A DNA stretch of 64,000 bases from Slackia sp. ZJ119 (GTDB taxonomy: Bacteria; Actinomycetota; Coriobacteriia; Coriobacteriales; Eggerthellaceae). The notes under the pieces are model-generated. The model searched no databases. It had not been told where the DNA came from and was given only the letters and a program-made list of their open reading frames with translations. The DNA lies in assembly GCF_011039175.1 (NCBI RefSeq), contig NZ_JAAKEN010000004.1, positions 1 through 64,000 on the forward strand, in the 5' to 3' direction. Position numbers and translations under genes: made by a program. Of the stretch, positions 8,653 to 18,247 are shown piece after piece. Position 1 is the first letter of the stretch; the number at the start of each line of letters is the position of its first letter.

Positions 8653-10554
8653 CTACCGCTGCCCCTCGCGCCTGATCTTGCGCAGTTCCCGCAGCTCACG
8701 AGCGTGTTCCCGCGCTTCTTGCGACTGCGCCGCAGCTGCCGCTTCCTTGTCGGCCCGGGCGTATTCCATGCGGATGCGCGCGTATTCGCCCACCAGCAGC
8801 ACGAGCAAAATGGCCATGACGATCAGATACCCGATGACCGCGCCCGGCAACCCCGTGAACTCGATGAGCAAAATGGGGACGAACAGCGAAAACCCGAACG
8901 TGATCAGGTAAATCCGCGTCACGTCGCCCTGGCGGCGCAGCACGGTGATGACCTGGTAGACAAAGTCGATGCCCGCCGTCACGCCGCCGGCTGCCAGCAT
9001 GATGAAGCACAGCCCGCGGAACGGCTCGAAGTCCAGTCCGTACAGAAATCCCATGACGGGCAGGCCGATCCAGCCCATGAGCGCGACCATCGCCAGCGTC
9101 ACGAGCACGATGACGGCGAACATGGCCACGATGATCAGGTCGAAGCGGCGCCGTTTGGCGGGGTCGGCCCAGGCGTTCGCCAGGCGCAGCAGCAGCGGCT
9201 TGTAAATGAAGCCGACGATGAGCAAAATGCCGTGCGCCGGAAAGTACAGCGCGTTGAAGTACAGCTGGTTTTCGTAGGCGAGCGTTCCTTCCATGACGAA
9301 CTTCGGCATGTTGTCGATGAGGTTGTACATGAACAGCGCCACGAACAACGGAAAGCAGCGCTTCAGAAGCTCGACGACGCTGCCAGGGGAGACGCCCTTG
9401 GAGCGCGGCGTTTCGAACAGCGCGAGCGGGAACGTGACGAAAACGAACGTGGCCGCCGCGCCGATGGCCATGGCGACGCAGGCCGCGCCAAGGTTGCGCG
9501 TGAAGAACAGCACGACGCAGAAGACGGCGACGGCCGCCACCGAGCGGAGGGTTTGGCTGATGCCGGCCAGATACAGCTTGTCGACCTGCTGCAGGCGCCC
9601 TTCGTACACGTCGGCCAGCCCGTCGACGAGCTTGTAGGCGTACACGCCGCCGCTGATGACGAGCATCGCGTCTTCGTACCCGCGAATAGCGCAGTACGCC
9701 GCCCCCGCACAAACCATGACAAGGCAGGTAATCAATCGATTGACCTGGTATTCCGCGAAGGTGTGCTCTTCTTGCACGTCGGACACCTGATAGGTGCGCA
9801 CGCCGTAGTTCGCCACGAACATGAGCATGAGGCCCGTCACGAAGGCAAGCGAGAACATGCCGGCCTGCTCGACGCCGACCATCCGCGTCGCCACGATGGT
9901 GAGCACGGGGAAGACCATGCCCCACGTGCCGACGCCAATGGTGTTCCAGAGGTAGTCGCGTCCGGTGCGCCCGGCGGAATACTCCTCTTCTTGGCCGGAA
10001 AGCGTGCCGGAAGACACCGCCCCCATCAGGCGGTCGTACCAGTGGCTGCACGTGCGCTTGACGAAGCCGGGCTTGCGGTCCTTCTTGCGCTTCGTCCGCG
10101 CATCGTCGGCCGGCGGCAGCGCTTCGGTCGCGCCTGGCGCGTCGTTTGTGCCGCTGCCGTCGTCTGCGGCGCTACCGGCTCCGCTCGCTCCGGCGGTGCC
10201 GGTGCCGATCCCGCTCGCCCCGGACGTGCCGGTGTCGCCTCCTTCGGGAAGCGCTGCGGTCGGCGCGTCTGTTTTTGCGGCGCCCGTGTGGCCGAGCGCT
10301 TCGGTTGGTTCGGCCGACAGCGTGACGCGCTCCTTGACGACCGGCGGCGTCGCATTGTCTGGCCGCCGCACAGCAGCCTCGCTTCTGGCGCCGTTCGCAA
10401 GCCGCCGTCGCGCCGGTTTTGCCTCGTCCGCGCCCGTGCCGGCGTCTGCCGCGCCCGCCTTCAGGCGATGCTTGCGCGGCGCTGCCGACCCGCCGTCGCT
10501 TGCGCGGCGCGGCTCTTCTGAGGCGGTGATGTCGTTGTGCTTGCGTTTGAACAT
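8653..10554 (-). CDS. MOP-superfamily polysaccharide flippase (Wzx-like) with long disordered N-terminal extension
   Basis: This is a 633-residue multispanning membrane protein. From about residue 195 it has a dozen or so hydrophobic helices in the pattern of the polysaccharide-biosynthesis/oligosaccharide-flippase family, opening with DYLWNTIGVGTWGMVFPVLT. Such proteins flip lipid-linked glycans across the membrane. The last 45 residues are charged and helical. The first 175 or so residues are low-complexity (Ala, Gly, Thr, Asp, Lys) and probably cytoplasmic; relatives normally start just before the first helix. The gene stands alone, with no glycosyltransferases beside it, so its substrate is unknown. 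Pyrimidine-rich arrays flank both ends. The ATG at 10554 is the first in the frame; no strong Shine-Dalgarno is visible. Confidence 0.75.
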   Translation of the reverse strand: MFKRKHNDITASEEPRRASDGGSAAPRKHRLKAGAADAGTGADEAKPARRRLANGARSEAAVRRPDNATPPVVKERVTLSAEPTEALGHTGAAKTDAPTAALPEGGDTGTSGASGIGTGTAGASGAGSAADDGSGTNDAPGATEALPPADDARTKRKKDRKPGFVKRTCSHWYDRLMGAVSSGTLSGQEEEYSAGRTGRDYLWNTIGVGTWGMVFPVLTIVATRMVGVEQAGMFSLAFVTGLMLMFVANYGVRTYQVSDVQEEHTFAEYQVNRLITCLVMVCAGAAYCAIRGYEDAMLVISGGVYAYKLVDGLADVYEGRLQQVDKLYLAGISQTLRSVAAVAVFCVVLFFTRNLGAACVAMAIGAAATFVFVTFPLALFETPRSKGVSPGSVVELLKRCFPLFVALFMYNLIDNMPKFVMEGTLAYENQLYFNALYFPAHGILLIVGFIYKPLLLRLANAWADPAKRRRFDLIIVAMFAVIVLVTLAMVALMGWIGLPVMGFLYGLDFEPFRGLCFIMLAAGGVTAGIDFVYQVITVLRRQGDVTRIYLITFGFSLFVPILLIEFTGLPGAVIGYLIVMAILLVLLVGEYARIRMEYARADKEAAAAAQSQEAREHARELRELRKIRREGQR

Positions 10555-10604
10555 GTCGGCGGCGCTACCCTTGGCTCGGTGGGGCTGGTTTTCAACGAGC
10601 CACC

Positions 10605-10634
10605 ATTATAAAGAGTCGGTTTTGCCGTGCTGAA
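10605..10634 (-). promoter_or_regulatory. Candidate promoter of the flippase gene
   Basis: On the minus strand a TATAAT box (10605-10610) is preceded by TTCAGC (10629-10634) with an 18-base spacer. Transcription would start near 10598, about 45 bases before the ATG. The -35 box is only a partial match. Confidence 0.45.
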
Positions 10635-10689
10635 GGATTTCACGATATTGGAACGGGGGCGTCACATCGCCAAAACACCCGCCCCGTCG

Positions 10690-11285
10690 AAGTGCTGCGG
10701 AATGCGCCGCCGCTGTTGTCGTGCGGCCAGCGCCGCCCTTCTGCCGTCGGAGTTCTGTCTGCGCCAGCTTTCTACCGGCGTCGGCGTTCTGCCTGCGCTG
10801 CTCCTGCCCGCATCGTCGTGCAACTCTGTCCGGCTGCGACCTGCGCCGGATTGCTGCCCCCGTCCGCCCTTCTGCCCCCGTCGTCCCTCTGCAGCCGCCG
10901 GAGTTCTGCCTGCGCCGGCTTTCTACCGGCGTCGTCGTTCTGCCTCCGTCGCCCCTCTGCCCCCGTCGCCCTTCTGCCCCCGTCGTCCCTCTGCAGCCGT
11001 CGGAGTTCTGCCACCGTCGCCCTTCTCCCCGCGCCGCTTCTGCCTGCGTCGGCGTTCTACCAGCGTCGCCCTTCCGCCCGCGCCGCCCTTCTGCCGCCGG
11101 AGTTCTGTCTGCGTCGGAGCGTTGCTTGCGTCGGCGTTCTCCCCGCGTCGCCCCGCTGCCCCCGTCGCCCTTCTGCCCCCGTCGCCCTTCTGCCTGCGCC
11201 GGCTTTCTACCTGCGTCGGCGTTCTGCCCGCATCGCCCCTTCTGCCCCCGTCGCCCTTCTGCCTCCGTCCGCCCTTCAACCGGAG
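10690..11285. repeat. Degenerate 17-bp minisatellite-like array
   Basis: About 600 bases consist of roughly 34 diverged copies of a 17-base unit close to CGTCGCCCTTCTGCCCC. Spacing is exactly 17 over long stretches; for example, successive units begin at 11163, 11180, 11197 and 11214. Because 17 is not a multiple of three, every frame stays open and gives a 17-codon Arg/Gly-rich period, so the overlapping long frames here are by-products. The array fills the space between the divergent flippase and CAP-protein promoters. CRISPR is excluded: there are no constant spacers. Confidence 0.75.
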
Positions 11286-11297
11286 TCCACCTCAATA

Positions 11298-11326
11298 TGG
11301 ACAAGGAAAAACCGCCGCGCTATCAT
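11298..11326 (+). promoter_or_regulatory. Candidate promoter of the CAP-domain wall protein
   Basis: TGGACA (11298-11303) and TATCAT (11321-11326) are separated by exactly 17 bases, just beyond the end of the 17-bp array. Transcription would start near 11333, giving a leader of about 170 bases before the ATG at 11506. Confidence 0.5.
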
Positions 11327-11505
11327 GACAAAAAGTTGTGCTTCCCGTGAAAACGACCGGCGCGTCCGGTGTGGGGCCGTAATCGATGAGTGAATCGCTG
11401 ATATATGCCGCCAGAAGGCTCTGCATCCGGCGGCGTCGGTCAGCGCTTCTTTCGCAAGCGTGCGTCGTCGGGGGAGCAGGCTGAAGACGAGAGAAGGGAG
11501 TTTTC

Positions 11506-14007
11506 ATGCAAAACCTTCGATGCGCGGCCAGGCGCTGGTGCTTCGCCTGCTTGGCGGCCGTGGCGCTGTCGTTCGCGGCGGTCGGCGCGGCTTTGGCCGC
11601 CGAGCCGCCGGATGCTGCCGCCGGCCAGGCGCAAGGCGAGGCCGTTGCGGTTGCGGGCAGCGAAGCCGCCGATGCGGCGCTTGCCGCTTCGGGCGAGGCG
11701 TCCGACGCGACCCCGCCTGCCGACGATTCCGCCCAAGACAAGCCCGCCGCCGGCGATCCCGCCGAGCCAGCCGAGCCCGCCAAGCCCGCCGAGCCCGCCA
11801 AGCCGGGCGTGGCGGCGCACACGCAGCAGGAAATCACGAAGTACTTCCGCGACAGAGGCATTGCGCTCAACGCAGACATGGGCTTTTCCGCCGCTCCGTC
11901 CGTGACGAAGCCGCTTGCGCCGGGCTCTCTGAATCCCGCGACGCTGAACAACGCCGTGAAGCTCGTCAACTTCTGCCGCTACGTCGCCGGGTTGAACGAC
12001 GACGTGTCCCTTGACGACGGCTACAACGCAGAAGCCCAGGCCACAGCGCTGCTCATGGCCGTTTTGAACGATCCTTACGCAAGCGAGTCGCCCGTCGTTC
12101 CGGAAAAGCCCGCCGGCATGAGCGACGAGCTGTACGAGCTGGCCATCACCGACTGGAGGCTGGGTAACCGTGCAAGCGGCAGCGACAACTTCGAGAACCT
12201 GCAGGAGGTGATCCTGCAAGGGTGGATGCATGATTCCGGCAACGGCGACGTCAAAACGCTTCTGAACCATCGCCGCTGGCTGCTCAACCCCTCTATGGGC
12301 AAGATCGGCTTCGGCGCCGTCGACACCCCGAAGGGCCAGCGTGTGCATTGGTTCGCGATGAGCGCCACCGACAGGTCTCGCAGGGGCTCTGAGGTCAACG
12401 TCGCGTGGCCGGCGCAGTGCACTCCCACCGAACTGTTCGCTCCCGGGTCGGCCTGGTCGCTTTCCGTCGGCAAGACCATCGCCGACGAAGACGCCGCCGC
12501 CGTGCGCGTCACCGTCAAGAACAAGAAAACCGGCAAAACGTGGAACCTCTCCAGCAAGGGCGGCGACGGCGAGCTGTACGTCGACTCCCAAGGATTCGGC
12601 CAGCGCGGCTGCATCATCTTCAGCCCTCGGGGCCTGAAGGTCGCCGACGGGGACGCCTACTCCGTCAGCGTCACGGGCATCGAGCAGCCGGTGGAATACG
12701 ACGTGAGCTTCTTCGGGCTGTGTGCGCCCGTCACCAAGGTCGTGCCGTCGCCTAAGTCGTTCACCTACAACGGCAAGACCCAGACGCCGCGCGTGACGGT
12801 GGCTTCTGGCAGCAGGGTCTTGAAGGCCGGCACCGACTACCGCGTGAAATATCCCGAGCCCTCGGTCAACGCAGGCGTGTACCAGGTGACCGTCGTCGGC
12901 ATGGGCAACTACGACGGCAAGGTGCGGGCGGAATACCGCATCAACCCGCAATCGCTCACGAAGGCCACGATCACCGGCATCAACAAGACCTACGCTTACA
13001 CCGGGCGCGACATCGCTCCCGAGCCGAAGGTCGTGGTGGGCGGAAAGACGCTGGTCAAGGGCCGCGACTACACCGTCGCCTACGGCAACAACCGCGGCAA
13101 AGCCCAGGGCAGCACCGTGGCGACCTGCCAGATCACCGGAAAAGGCAACTACGCCGGAACCGTCAGGGTCACCTACACGATCAAGGGCTCGTCGGCCGGC
13201 GGCGGCAGCAGCGCCAGCGGCGGCACGACGCCGACGTCGTACGCGCCGCCGACGAAGCCGAGCGCGAAGCCGAGCGCAAGCAGCAAGCCGGCCGTCGGCT
13301 GGAACGTGACGAACGGCAAGTGGTGGTACCGCAACGCCGACAACACCTATCCCGCCAACTGCTGGCAGAAGATCGGCGGCGTGTGGTACCACTTCGACGC
13401 CAAAGGCTACATGCAGACCGGCTGGCAGAAGATCGGCGGCGCGTGGTACTACCTGTCCTCGTCAGGCGCCATGCAGACCGGCTGGCAGAAGATCGGCGGC
13501 GCGTGGTACTACTTCAACGGTTCCGGCGCCATGCAGACCGGCTGGACGCGCGTGGGAGCCTCGTGGTACCACCTGAAGAGCTCCGGCGCCATGCAGACCG
13601 GCTGGTACCGCGAAGACGGCAAGTGGTACTACCTGAAGCCGTCGGGCGTCATGGCCGTCGGCTGGTCGAACGCGAACAACCAGTGGTACTTCCACGACGG
13701 TTCCGGCGTCATGAAGACCGGCTGGTTCAAGCAGGGGATCAAATGGTACTACCTCAACGAGTCCGGCGTCATGAAGACGGGCTGGCTGTGGGAAGGCAAC
13801 CAGACCTACTACTTCGACGGAAGCGGCGTCATGGCACGCGGATGGACTTGGATCGGCAATTCCTGGTACCACTTCGAATTGTCGGGTGCGCTCAGCCGCA
13901 ACAAGTGGATCGGCGACTACTACGTCTACCAGTCCGGCGTCATGGCCATCAACACCACCGTTGAGGGCCAAAAGATCGGCGCGGACGGGAAGCGGGTCAA
14001 AGCATAG
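11506..14007 (+). CDS. Secreted CAP-like protein with MBG-like modules and choline-binding-type wall repeats
   Basis: This 833-residue exported protein has a good signal peptide (ending near ALAA at about residue 33), then an Ala/Pro/Glu-rich linker with PAEPAKP repeats. Residues about 135-290 look like a CAP/SCP-type domain: an early NNAVKLVNFCRYVAGL helix and a later LLNHRRWLLNPSMGKIGFG segment. Two MBG-like modules follow, with FTYNGKTQTP near 416 and YAYTGRDIAP near 497. After a Ser/Pro linker (566-600) come about ten GW...WYY repeats of the CW_binding_1 type to residue 825, the same anchoring scheme as the adhesin at 90-4136. AGAAGGGAG precedes the ATG. The role of CAP domains in Coriobacteriia is not established; surface attachment is inferred. 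Confidence 0.8.
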   Translation: MQNLRCAARRWCFACLAAVALSFAAVGAALAAEPPDAAAGQAQGEAVAVAGSEAADAALAASGEASDATPPADDSAQDKPAAGDPAEPAEPAKPAEPAKPGVAAHTQQEITKYFRDRGIALNADMGFSAAPSVTKPLAPGSLNPATLNNAVKLVNFCRYVAGLNDDVSLDDGYNAEAQATALLMAVLNDPYASESPVVPEKPAGMSDELYELAITDWRLGNRASGSDNFENLQEVILQGWMHDSGNGDVKTLLNHRRWLLNPSMGKIGFGAVDTPKGQRVHWFAMSATDRSRRGSEVNVAWPAQCTPTELFAPGSAWSLSVGKTIADEDAAAVRVTVKNKKTGKTWNLSSKGGDGELYVDSQGFGQRGCIIFSPRGLKVADGDAYSVSVTGIEQPVEYDVSFFGLCAPVTKVVPSPKSFTYNGKTQTPRVTVASGSRVLKAGTDYRVKYPEPSVNAGVYQVTVVGMGNYDGKVRAEYRINPQSLTKATITGINKTYAYTGRDIAPEPKVVVGGKTLVKGRDYTVAYGNNRGKAQGSTVATCQITGKGNYAGTVRVTYTIKGSSAGGGSSASGGTTPTSYAPPTKPSAKPSASSKPAVGWNVTNGKWWYRNADNTYPANCWQKIGGVWYHFDAKGYMQTGWQKIGGAWYYLSSSGAMQTGWQKIGGAWYYFNGSGAMQTGWTRVGASWYHLKSSGAMQTGWYREDGKWYYLKPSGVMAVGWSNANNQWYFHDGSGVMKTGWFKQGIKWYYLNESGVMKTGWLWEGNQTYYFDGSGVMARGWTWIGNSWYHFELSGALSRNKWIGDYYVYQSGVMAINTTVEGQKIGADGKRVKA

Positions 14008-14030
14008 GCTGCCCGGCCGCCTGAACGAAC

Positions 14031-14057
14031 AAGCGCCCCGTCATTGGCGGGGCGCTT
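14031..14057 (+). terminator. Hairpin after the CAP-protein gene
   Basis: A perfect 10-bp stem (aagcgccccg / cggggcgctt) with a 7-base loop lies 24 bases after the stop codon. No T run follows, so it may act as a weak or bidirectional terminator facing the minus-strand regulator gene that ends at 14137. Confidence 0.5.
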
Positions 14058-14136
14058 GGCTTTGGCCGGAATCCGAGGCGGGCGCGAAGCGCAGAAAGCG
14101 CGGCGAACAAACAGAGGCGAGCGGGCAAAGGCGGAG

Positions 14137-14361
14137 TCAGAGTCCCTTGAACAATTCTTCGAGGGTCATGCCCAAGCCTTTGGCGATTTTGCTCAACATG
14201 GTGATGGACGCTGCATGGCGTCCCTGCTCGATGGAGGCATAGTACGTCCGGTCTGCGCTGATTTTGTGCGCAAACTTTTCCTGGCTCAAGCCAGTGCGCT
14301 CCTTGCGAAGCTCGCGGAGCCGTGTACCGAGTCGTTTTTGAAGATCTGTATCCATAGGCAT
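14137..14361 (-). CDS. Small Xre-family HTH regulator
   Basis: A 74-residue protein made almost entirely of one Cro/C1-type helix-turn-helix: LGTRLRELRKERTGLSQEKFA, then DRTYYASIEQGRHAASITML and LAKGLGMTLEELF-like spacing. It would bind DNA as a dimer. The start is uncertain. ATG 14361 and ATG 14355 are two codons apart; the frame also stays open upstream to 14421, but the Xre domain begins right after these ATGs. A GGAG lies rather far upstream. No target is evident; it is monocistronic, with a structured intergenic region behind it. Confidence 0.7.
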   Translation of the reverse strand: MPMDTDLQKRLGTRLRELRKERTGLSQEKFAHKISADRTYYASIEQGRHAASITMLSKIAKGLGMTLEELFKGL

Positions 14362-14883
14362 GCAGTTTGGGGTGTTCTCCAATAAAAAACAACGGTAAAT
14401 AACCTGCGGACAACATAACATTTTACGTCGCTTGCGAAAAGGCTTCCTTGATTTTTCCAGCCGATTGTGATTGGGCGACGGCGCTGGCGCGGCCGGAGGG
14501 TCGGCAATCGTGCAGTAAAACGGTTATACCTGATAAGAATGGTCGTATAAGACAAGGTGGGCATTATAGCATAGAAGGATAACAGGCACTCGTCCGGCGC
14601 CTTCTCCAGCGGTCTTTTCCGCCCGTTGCCTGGGTTTCGCGCCGCTCGCGGCGCTCAAAAAACGGGCGGCGCCTCTCAACGTGATTCATAGAAAATTCAT
14701 ATTGTCGCCTCGTTTCCAGCAAGGGGCGCCGCGTCGCCCCGGTGCCTTCTGCGGGTGTTTTTCTCGGGCCCGCTCCCATGAATCCGCCCCTTTGCCTATA
14801 ATGGCTCCATTCGTCTTCGCACAGGGAAGCGTTCGCCGGTGCGCGTGCGCCCCCTGCTGCAGTCCGCGAGAGAAAGCTGGTCC
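14362..14883. other. Intergenic region with promoter signals between the Xre gene and leuS
   Basis: This 520-base region separates divergent genes. An A/T-rich block (14385-14570) contains several TATAA-like words on both strands. Positions 14608-14670 hold an inverted pair (cgcccgtt / aacgggcg) around a second GC hairpin. A TATAAT at 14797-14802 probably serves leuS. There are only about 80 bases between it and the start codon and no T-box sequence. I see no gene here. Confidence 0.4.
14797..14802 (+). promoter_or_regulatory. Candidate -10 box of leuS
   Basis: A consensus TATAAT lies 81 bases before the leuS ATG. No convincing -35 box is present at the usual distance. Confidence 0.45.
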
Positions 14884-17445
14884 ATGAAACCCTACAACCC
14901 CCATGAAATAGAGCCCCGCTGGCAAAAGACGTGGGCCGACGAAGACCTGTACGCCGTGGACGTCGATTCGTCCAAGCCGAAGAAATACGTCCTCGAGATG
15001 TTCCCGTATCCGTCGGGCGACATCCACATGGGCCACGTGAGCAACTACACCTACGGAGACGTGGTGGCCCGCTATTCGCGCATGCGCGGGTTCAACGTGC
15101 TGCATCCCATGGGCTGGGACGCCTTCGGCCTGCCCGCTGAAAACGCCGCCATCAAGCACAAGAGCCACCCCGCCGCGTGGACGTACCAAAACATCGACAC
15201 GCAAAAGGCCAGCTTCAAGCGCATGGGCTTTTCGTACGACTGGGACCGCACCGTGGTGGCGTGCGATCCGGAATACTACCGTTGGGGCCAGTGGATCTTT
15301 CTGAAGTTCTGGGAGCGGGGCTTGGTGGAACGGCGCAACTCGCCGGTGAACTGGTGTCCCGATTGTGGGACAGTGCTTGCCAACGAGCAGGTCATCGAGG
15401 GGCGCTGCTGGCGATGCGACTCCGAAGTGGAGAAGCGCGACCTGACCCAGTGGTACTTCAAGATCACCGATTACGCCCAGCAGCTTTTGGACGACCTCGA
15501 CCAGCTGGACGGCTGGCCCGAGCGCGTGAAGCAGCAGCAGGCCAACTGGATCGGCCGCTCGGAAGGCGCCAACGTCGACTTCGAGCTCGTGGGGCTTGAC
15601 GGCAATCCCACGGGCGAGAAGATCACCGTGTTCACCACCCGCGCAGACACCCTGTTCGGCTGCAGCTTTTTCGTGCTGGCGCCGGAATACGCCGGCCTTG
15701 CGGACTTGGTGGAAGGCACGGGGCGCGAAGAAGCGGTGCGCGAGCTGGTCGAGGCGGCGAAGAAGGTGAGCGCCCTTGAACGCGCCCAGGGCGACCACGA
15801 GAAGCACGGCGTGTTCACCGGGCGCTACGTGCTCAACCCGGTGAACGGCGAACAGGTGCCCGTGTGGGTGGCCGACTACATCGTGGCCGACTACGGCACC
15901 GGGGCGGTCATGGCCGTGCCCTGCGGCGACCAGCGCGACTTCGAGTTCGCCCGCAAGTACGACCTGCCCATCATTCCCATCATCCTGCCGGAAGACGACC
16001 CGCTGTATCCCCAGCTCAAAGACGAGCAGGGCCGCGTGGTGACCGAGGTCGACTGGGAGAGCGCCTATGCGGCGGAAGGCGTGCTCGTGCAGTCCGGGCC
16101 CTTCACGGGGCTCGTTGGCGGCAAGCATTCGCCGGCCGAAGAGGCCGTCGTCGCCTTCTTGGAAGAGCACGACGCCGGCACGCGCACCGTGGAGTTCCGC
16201 CTGCGCGACTGGCTCATCTCGCGCCAGCGCTACTGGGGCAATCCCATCCCGGCCGTCCACTGCCCGCATTGCGGCGTGGTGCCCGTGCCCGAAGACCAGC
16301 TGCCGGTCCGCCTGCCCGAGGACATCGACCTGGCCGCCGGCGAGACGCTCGCCACGCACGCCGGCTTCGTGAACACCACGTGCCCCGTCTGCGGCGCCCC
16401 CGCCAAGCGCGAAACGGACACGATGGACACCTTCACGTGCTCCAGCTGGTATTACATGCGCTACACCGATCCGCACAACGAAAACGCGCCCTTCGATCCG
16501 GCACATGCCAACGCCTGGATGCCGGTGGACCAATACATCGGCGGCATCGAGCACGCCATCCTGCACCTGCTCTACAGCCGCTTCTTCACCAAAGTGCTGC
16601 GCGACTGCGGCATGCTGGATTTCGACGAGCCGTTCACGAACCTGCTGTGCCAGGGCATGGTGCTTGACGAGCACGGCGACGTCATGAGCAAGTCGAAGGG
16701 CAACGTCGTCTCGCCCGAAGAGATGATCCAGGGCTACGGAGCCGACGCGGTGCGTGCGGCCATGCTGTTCATGGGGCCGCCCGACAAGGAGAAGCTGTGG
16801 AACGAAGACGGCCTGGCGGGCATGCACAAGTTCCTCTCCCGGGCGTGGCGCCAAGTGTTCGACCTGGTGGGACAAGCCGGCGACGACACGTATTTCCAGG
16901 AAGGCGCGGCGAGCGCGGACGTGCGCACCGAGGCGTTCGAGACGGCCGTGCGCGAGCGGCATCGCGTGGTCGGCAAGGTCGTCGACGACATCGAGCGCAA
17001 CAACTTCAACACGGCCATGGCCGCCGTCATGGAGCTTTCCAACGCGGTCGGCGACTACCTGCGCAAATGCTCGGCCGCTGACCGGGCGGCGACGGAGGCG
17101 ACGGCGACGTTCGACGCAGAGGTCGCATCCGTGATGGTGAGGCTGCTCGCGCCCATGGCCCCGCATTGGGCCGAAGAGCTGTGGCACGACGCGCTGGGGC
17201 AGTCGGAATCGGTGCACGTGCAGCCTTGGCCCGACTTCGATCCCGAGAAGGCGAAGGCCGACGTGGTCGAGCTGGCCGTGCAGCTCAACGGCAAGGTGAA
17301 GGCGAAGATCGTCGTGGCGGCCGACGCCGCGGCCGACGTGGCCGAGTCTGCGGCACGCGAGGCGGTCGCAGGAGCGCTTGTCGGCAAGGACGTGAAGAAG
17401 GTCGTCGTGGTGCCCGGCCGCTTGGTGAACATCGTCGCGAAGTAG
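14884..17445 (+). CDS. leuS: Leucyl-tRNA synthetase
   Basis: This cytoplasmic class I synthetase charges tRNA-Leu with leucine. At 853 residues it has the usual bacterial length. The HIGH signature appears as PSGDIHMGH near residue 45 and the KMSKS loop as MSKSKGNVV near 601. Zinc-binding pairs CPDC/CWRC and CPHC/CPVC are present, and the large CP1 editing insertion lies between them. The ATG at 14884 fits the conserved start [14 protein letters not shown]; a frame open a further 15 codons upstream lacks a binding site. The sanA-like gene begins at the next base, so the two are probably cotranscribed. Confidence 0.97.
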   Translation: MKPYNPHEIEPRWQKTWADEDLYAVDVDSSKPKKYVLEMFPYPSGDIHMGHVSNYTYGDVVARYSRMRGFNVLHPMGWDAFGLPAENAAIKHKSHPAAWTYQNIDTQKASFKRMGFSYDWDRTVVACDPEYYRWGQWIFLKFWERGLVERRNSPVNWCPDCGTVLANEQVIEGRCWRCDSEVEKRDLTQWYFKITDYAQQLLDDLDQLDGWPERVKQQQANWIGRSEGANVDFELVGLDGNPTGEKITVFTTRADTLFGCSFFVLAPEYAGLADLVEGTGREEAVRELVEAAKKVSALERAQGDHEKHGVFTGRYVLNPVNGEQVPVWVADYIVADYGTGAVMAVPCGDQRDFEFARKYDLPIIPIILPEDDPLYPQLKDEQGRVVTEVDWESAYAAEGVLVQSGPFTGLVGGKHSPAEEAVVAFLEEHDAGTRTVEFRLRDWLISRQRYWGNPIPAVHCPHCGVVPVPEDQLPVRLPEDIDLAAGETLATHAGFVNTTCPVCGAPAKRETDTMDTFTCSSWYYMRYTDPHNENAPFDPAHANAWMPVDQYIGGIEHAILHLLYSRFFTKVLRDCGMLDFDEPFTNLLCQGMVLDEHGDVMSKSKGNVVSPEEMIQGYGADAVRAAMLFMGPPDKEKLWNEDGLAGMHKFLSRAWRQVFDLVGQAGDDTYFQEGAASADVRTEAFETAVRERHRVVGKVVDDIERNNFNTAMAAVMELSNAVGDYLRKCSAADRAATEATATFDAEVASVMVRLLAPMAPHWAEELWHDALGQSESVHVQPWPDFDPEKAKADVVELAVQLNGKVKAKIVVAADAAADVAESAAREAVAGALVGKDVKKVVVVPGRLVNIVAK

Positions 17446-18135
17446 ATGGAGCAACGTGAAAAAAGCAAGCGCGGGTGGTTGAGGACGATGGTCGCTTGGG
17501 CGTTGGCGCTGGTGCTGGCAGGGCTTGTCGTGGTCGTCGGCACGAACGTGGCCGTCGTCGCCACGACGTGCGACGACATCGTCACGCCCGAAGAGGCGGC
17601 CGGCTTTGACGCCGACGCCGTCGTCGTGCTGGGCGCCGCCGTGCATCCGGACGGCACGCCGTCGAACATGCTGCGCGACCGGTTGGACGACGGCATCGCG
17701 CTGTATCAGGCCGGAGCCGCTCCGAAAATCATCATGAGCGGGGACAACGGCACGGCCTCCTACAACGAGGTGGCTGCCATGAAGGCCTATGCCGTCGAAC
17801 ATGGCGTGCCGGCCGAAGACGTGTTTTGCGACCATGCGGGCTTTTCCACCTATGAAAGCATGTACCGCGCCAAGCACGTGTTCGGCGCGGACCGCATCAT
17901 CGTGGCCACGCAGACCTACCACCTGTACCGGGCGCTGTATGCGGCGCTCGGGCTGGGGATGGAAGCGGTCGGCGTGCCGTGCGACTATTACGACTATTCC
18001 GGCCAGCTGCTGCGCGACGTTCGCGAAATACCGGCCCGCACGAAGGACTTCTTCAAGACGCTGTTCAAGGTGCCGTCGACGTTTGTCGGCGATCCCATAA
18101 GCCTCGACCAGTCAGGCGACGTGACCGAGGAATAG
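17446..18135 (+). CDS. SanA/YdcF-like DUF218 membrane protein
   Basis: A 229-residue protein with one N-terminal membrane helix (about residues 13-35) and an extracytoplasmic DUF218 domain. The family core is visible: DAVVVLGAAVHPDGTPSNML, then DDGIALYQAGAAPKIIMSGD and an ESMYRAKHVFGADRIIVATQ segment. SanA-type proteins are linked to envelope integrity and vancomycin tolerance in enterics; the biochemical role is unproven. The ATG directly abuts the leuS stop codon, so translation is probably coupled. It ends before a perfect hairpin shared with the convergent PepSY gene. Confidence 0.8.
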   Translation: MEQREKSKRGWLRTMVAWALALVLAGLVVVVGTNVAVVATTCDDIVTPEEAAGFDADAVVVLGAAVHPDGTPSNMLRDRLDDGIALYQAGAAPKIIMSGDNGTASYNEVAAMKAYAVEHGVPAEDVFCDHAGFSTYESMYRAKHVFGADRIIVATQTYHLYRALYAALGLGMEAVGVPCDYYDYSGQLLRDVREIPARTKDFFKTLFKVPSTFVGDPISLDQSGDVTEE

Positions 18136-18186
18136 GGGGCGTATGGCGCACAAGGCCGTCGCGCTGCCCGCGCCGCACGCCCGAGT

Positions 18187-18224
18187 GCGCCAGAAATGTT
18201 ACCTTAGACAAACATTTCTGGCGC
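18187..18224. terminator. Perfect 14-bp hairpin between convergent genes
   Basis: The arms gcgccagaaatgtt and aacatttctggcgc are exact complements around a 10-base loop. It lies between the sanA-like gene (plus) and the PepSY gene (minus), as expected of a bidirectional terminator. Neither side has a long T run. Confidence 0.65.
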
Positions 18225-18247
18225 CGTTTGCGCCAAGGCTGGCGGAA

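Noticed and set aside
8035-10521. An 828-codon plus-strand frame opposite the flippase
   Set aside because: Antisense to a protein with obvious membrane helices; the translation is Arg/His/Asp/Gln-rich and has no start signal.
10690-11285. CRISPR array
   Set aside because: Units are 17 bases, contiguous and degenerate, with no unique spacers and no cas genes.
14803-14883. T-box riboswitch before leuS
   Set aside because: Only about 80 bases of leader, with no specifier stem, T-box sequence or terminator/antiterminator pair.
14686-17922. A 1078-codon minus-strand frame across leuS
   Set aside because: leuS is beyond doubt on the other strand; this is its antisense shadow.
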